NCBI GenBank assembly: GCA_018223105.1
Contig: JAAEYY010000017.1
Location: 26,459 to 61,700 of the forward strand
Direction: 5' to 3'
Length of the DNA: 35,242 nt
Source of the DNA: a bacterium
GTDB taxonomy: Bacteria; Bacteroidota; Bacteroidia; NS11-12g; UBA9320
Shown here: positions 33,313 through 35,242 of the stretch, one piece after another
How positions within the stretch are numbered: the stretch's first letter is position 1
Layout of the letters: every line of letters starts with the position of its first letter
Position numbers and translations under genes: made by a program
The notes under the pieces: generated by a model
The model's database searches: none
Told to the model about the DNA's origin: nothing
What the model saw: the letters and a program-made list of their open reading frames with translations, nothing else

Positions 33313-34142
33313 TTCGTTGTGATTTTATTGTTGTTATACGCTTTTTGTACCAATTGTGTTTCAATCTCTGCTAAAGTTTCTTGTTGTTTTTGTACAAAAA
33401 GTATCTTTCGAATACGTTCCTTTTCCAAGTCAAACGGGGAGTTTCCGCTTTTTATTCTGAAATCGTGAATTTTTACGAAATACACATAATTACCCTCATT
33501 TATTCGGATGTAGGTGTTATTATTTAAGAAATGTTCCTGATTGTATGTGTTGATTGGAATCTCCTTCAAAATATCATCAAAAAATAGCCATGAGGAGGTG
33601 TCTGTGAAATAGCTGCCCTTTTCTTTGGCAATTTTCACTAGCTCTTTCATTCCATCTTCATCATTCCTATTGAAATCGAGCCATAGATCCTGCTCTTTTT
33701 CTAATTCCTCAGGTATTCTGAAGAACATAATCTTTACAATATTCTCTGTTAATTCAAACTCTTCTATGTTGGAATTATAATAATTCCTAAGTTCTTCTTC
33801 AGTGAAATTCGAATCTACCTGTTGTGCAGCTAATTTGTTAAGCACTTCATAGCTAATAAGGTCATTTTTATATGCCTCCAGCTCCCTGCTTTTGTCTCGC
33901 TCCTCAGGACTCAGAATAGTGTTGGCTTCGTTCAGAATTACCTGTCGTGTTACCCAAGAGTTTATATATTCTTTTACAATAAAAACAGAGTCCTCAGAGC
34001 TTGTATTCTTAGTGAAGAGTCGATCTAATTCTGACTTATAAAGTTTATTACCAAAGGCCTCAGCCACAACTTCTTCTTCAGGGCTTTCTTTACACCCTGA
34101 AAGAATTATGCTAATGAGTCCTATGATAAAGAGTATTCTCAA
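33309..34142 (-). CDS. SurA-like lipoprotein without a recognisable PPIase domain
   Basis: A 277-residue predicted lipoprotein. The TTG at 34142 gives MRILFIIGLISIILSGC with lipobox LSGC. It starts one nt after the upstream stop, the same spacing as between ppiC and moxR. A longer TTG start at 34175 (288 aa, MKKTFKDSIIKLR...) overlaps the neighbour by 32 nt and is also plausible. The rest is helical, with SurA-like N-domain character (AEAFGNKLYKSELDRLF, then FTEEELRNYYNSNIEEFEL). It lacks the parvulin signatures GGELG and YGWHIIKL seen in its two neighbours. It is probably a holdase-type chaperone and partner of the adjacent PpiC proteins. That is inferred from position and fold pattern only. 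Confidence 0.78.
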   Translation of the reverse strand: MRILFIIGLISIILSGCKESPEEEVVAEAFGNKLYKSELDRLFTKNTSSEDSVFIVKEYINSWVTRQVILNEANTILSPEERDKSRELEAYKNDLISYEVLNKLAAQQVDSNFTEEELRNYYNSNIEEFELTENIVKIMFFRIPEELEKEQDLWLDFNRNDEDGMKELVKIAKEKGSYFTDTSSWLFFDDILKEIPINTYNQEHFLNNNTYIRINEGNYVYFVKIHDFRIKSGNSPFDLEKERIRKILFVQKQQETLAEIETQLVQKAYNNNKITTN

Positions 34143-34143
34143 C

Positions 34144-35242
34144 TTAATTATAGAGTCTTTGAACGTTTTCTTCAAACACCTGAATTGGATATTTCGCTCT
34201 CAGTTCTTCCAACCATAAACTTTCCAATTCATTCTGATAATCTGAAGTAGCCTGGCCAAGATTTTTCTCTAGCGGCTTGGTCTCAGGAGGTAAGATTTCC
34301 AGAATTCTCACAAACTTAATTCTGTTGTTAGCTTCGGGAATTTCATAAATACCGGCTTCCTTAGGAAGGGAATCGATGTCGTCATTCACCCCCGGCTCAA
34401 ATTTCATGGCATTCACTGTAACTGCAAGTGCATCCTCCGTGTTTAAAGCATCCAATATTTCATTTACAGATTTTCCTTTCTTGGCCATTTTACGGGCTTT
34501 CTTTGCCGTTTTGGCATCAACACAGCTGAAGATTTGAGCATCTACTCTTTCCGGATACATGTATTCACTTTTGTGAGCATTGTAATACTGCTCTAAGCCC
34601 AAAGTATCTTCAACTGCTTTAGACCAAACTTCTTTGTTGGTAAGCTCGAATAAAAGGATCCCATCTTTATATTCCTGCATGATGTATTTGAAATCATCAT
34701 ATTTCTCCTCCAGATGAGCTTCCTCATATTTCATGTTTTCATCATTTACAAATTCGAGATAAAGATCTTTGAGGCTTGCAGCAATATTCTTTGGGCTTTT
34801 GCTTTGATGCTTTATTACATAATTATAGAAGTCTTCCGAAGTATATTCCTGATCTGCAATAGTGAATAAGACTAAGTCTTTTACAGCATCTTTAGGTTGT
34901 TTCCATTTTCCGTCGAGGAGAGTACTGTCGAAGAAAGGTTGAATCTCAGATAATTTGTTGCGATCAACATAGTTATTCTCCTTTTTAACTCTAGCAACTA
35001 CAACAGCTTTGTTTAGTTCACTTCTTGAGTCTCTTTCAACTTTTCTTCTCAGCGCTTCGCGCACCATTTCAAATGATGCGATCTCTTTTTGGTCTACCAG
35101 TTTAATAATATGCCAACCGTATCTGGTTTGAATAGGTTTGGAATAATCTCCGTTTTCTTCTAAGCTATAAGCTATGTTTTTGATTTCATCCGGCATGTTA
35201 GGTGTAGTTCTGTTGAACCAATTAAGCTCACCACCTTTAGGC
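34144..35242 (-). CDS. PpiC/SurA-like peptidyl-prolyl isomerase (5' truncated)
   Basis: This is the C-terminal ~365 residues of a PpiC-type protein. The frame stays open to the window edge, past an internal ATG at 35196, and the extra residues (PKGGELNWFNRTTPNMPDEI) are the start of the GGELG part of a parvulin domain. The domain then continues with TRYGWHIIKLVDQK and ends near residue 50 of the visible protein. The remaining ~310 residues are helical and acidic/basic mixed, with no further clear parvulin signature. It is probably periplasmic, with the signal peptide lying beyond the window. The stop is one or a few bases from the next lipoprotein gene, so it is the first visible gene of a four-gene run with two more SurA-like genes and moxR. 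Confidence 0.85.
   Translation of the reverse strand, partial: PKGGELNWFNRTTPNMPDEIKNIAYSLEENGDYSKPIQTRYGWHIIKLVDQKEIASFEMVREALRRKVERDSRSELNKAVVVARVKKENNYVDRNKLSEIQPFFDSTLLDGKWKQPKDAVKDLVLFTIADQEYTSEDFYNYVIKHQSKSPKNIAASLKDLYLEFVNDENMKYEEAHLEEKYDDFKYIMQEYKDGILLFELTNKEVWSKAVEDTLGLEQYYNAHKSEYMYPERVDAQIFSCVDAKTAKKARKMAKKGKSVNEILDALNTEDALAVTVNAMKFEPGVNDDIDSLPKEAGIYEIPEANNRIKFVRILEILPPETKPLEKNLGQATSDYQNELESLWLEELRAKYPIQVFEENVQRLYN

Overview
The window looks like chromosomal DNA of a free-living member of the Bacteroidota, most likely Flavobacteriales and perhaps a marine Cryomorphaceae-like lineage. The taxon is inferred from several things. A secreted protease carries a type IX secretion C-terminal sorting domain. 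There is a Bacteroidota-style arginine decarboxylase, a fused phosphoglucose/phosphomannose isomerase, and a run of SurA/PpiC-like genes next to a MoxR ATPase. TAnnTTTG -7 boxes lie close to start codons, starts are often TTG or GTG, and base composition is AT-rich. No tRNA, rRNA, CRISPR, prophage or insertion sequence was seen. The window cuts a gene at each end.

Layout: 1-3320 holds a truncated TlpA-like thioredoxin, a tail-anchored unknown protein, and a two-gene unit of an S41-type lipoprotein plus a small protein with caspase-like (clan CD) His-Gly and Ala-Cys motifs. 3292-6784 holds uvrA, whose reading frame has no ordinary start codon, diverging from a RibD/DHFR-like reductase. 6834-11080 holds arginine decarboxylase and a deoxyhypusine-synthase-like enzyme (polyamines), with a YbjQ protein, a SirB1-like protein and a 660-bp gene-free block of REP-like hairpins and degenerate repeats between them. 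11284-16183 holds a cytochrome P460-like lipoprotein, a bidirectional terminator, and topA behind a T9SS-secreted M43 protease. 16258-21000 holds a DAACS symporter and the overlapping aroB-aroA-aroC operon. 21027-25374 holds a beta-lactamase-fold hydrolase diverging from a DUF4340 / sodium-solute symporter / DoxX-like unit. 25371-29589 holds a RluD-type pseudouridine synthase, the sugar-phosphate isomerase, and a divergent cysteine dioxygenase / group II decarboxylase pair. 29586-35242 is a minus-strand run of three SurA/PpiC-like genes, a MoxR ATPase and a DnaQ-exonuclease/GIY-YIG fusion.

Three gene groups make functional sense together. The aro operon supplies three non-consecutive steps to chorismate. 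The cysteine dioxygenase / decarboxylase pair could convert cysteine to cysteine sulfinate and then hypotaurine, and both proteins read like animal enzymes. Arginine decarboxylase and the deoxyhypusine-synthase homologue fit an agmatine-based polyamine route whose agmatinase is not in the window.

The strongest leads are the REP-like block at 8640-9060, the eukaryote-like cysteine dioxygenase/decarboxylase pair, the caspase-like protein coupled to the S41 lipoprotein, and the missing uvrA start codon. A fifth lead is the very tight packing of convergent genes: seven of eight convergent pairs have stop codons overlapping or within 4 nt.
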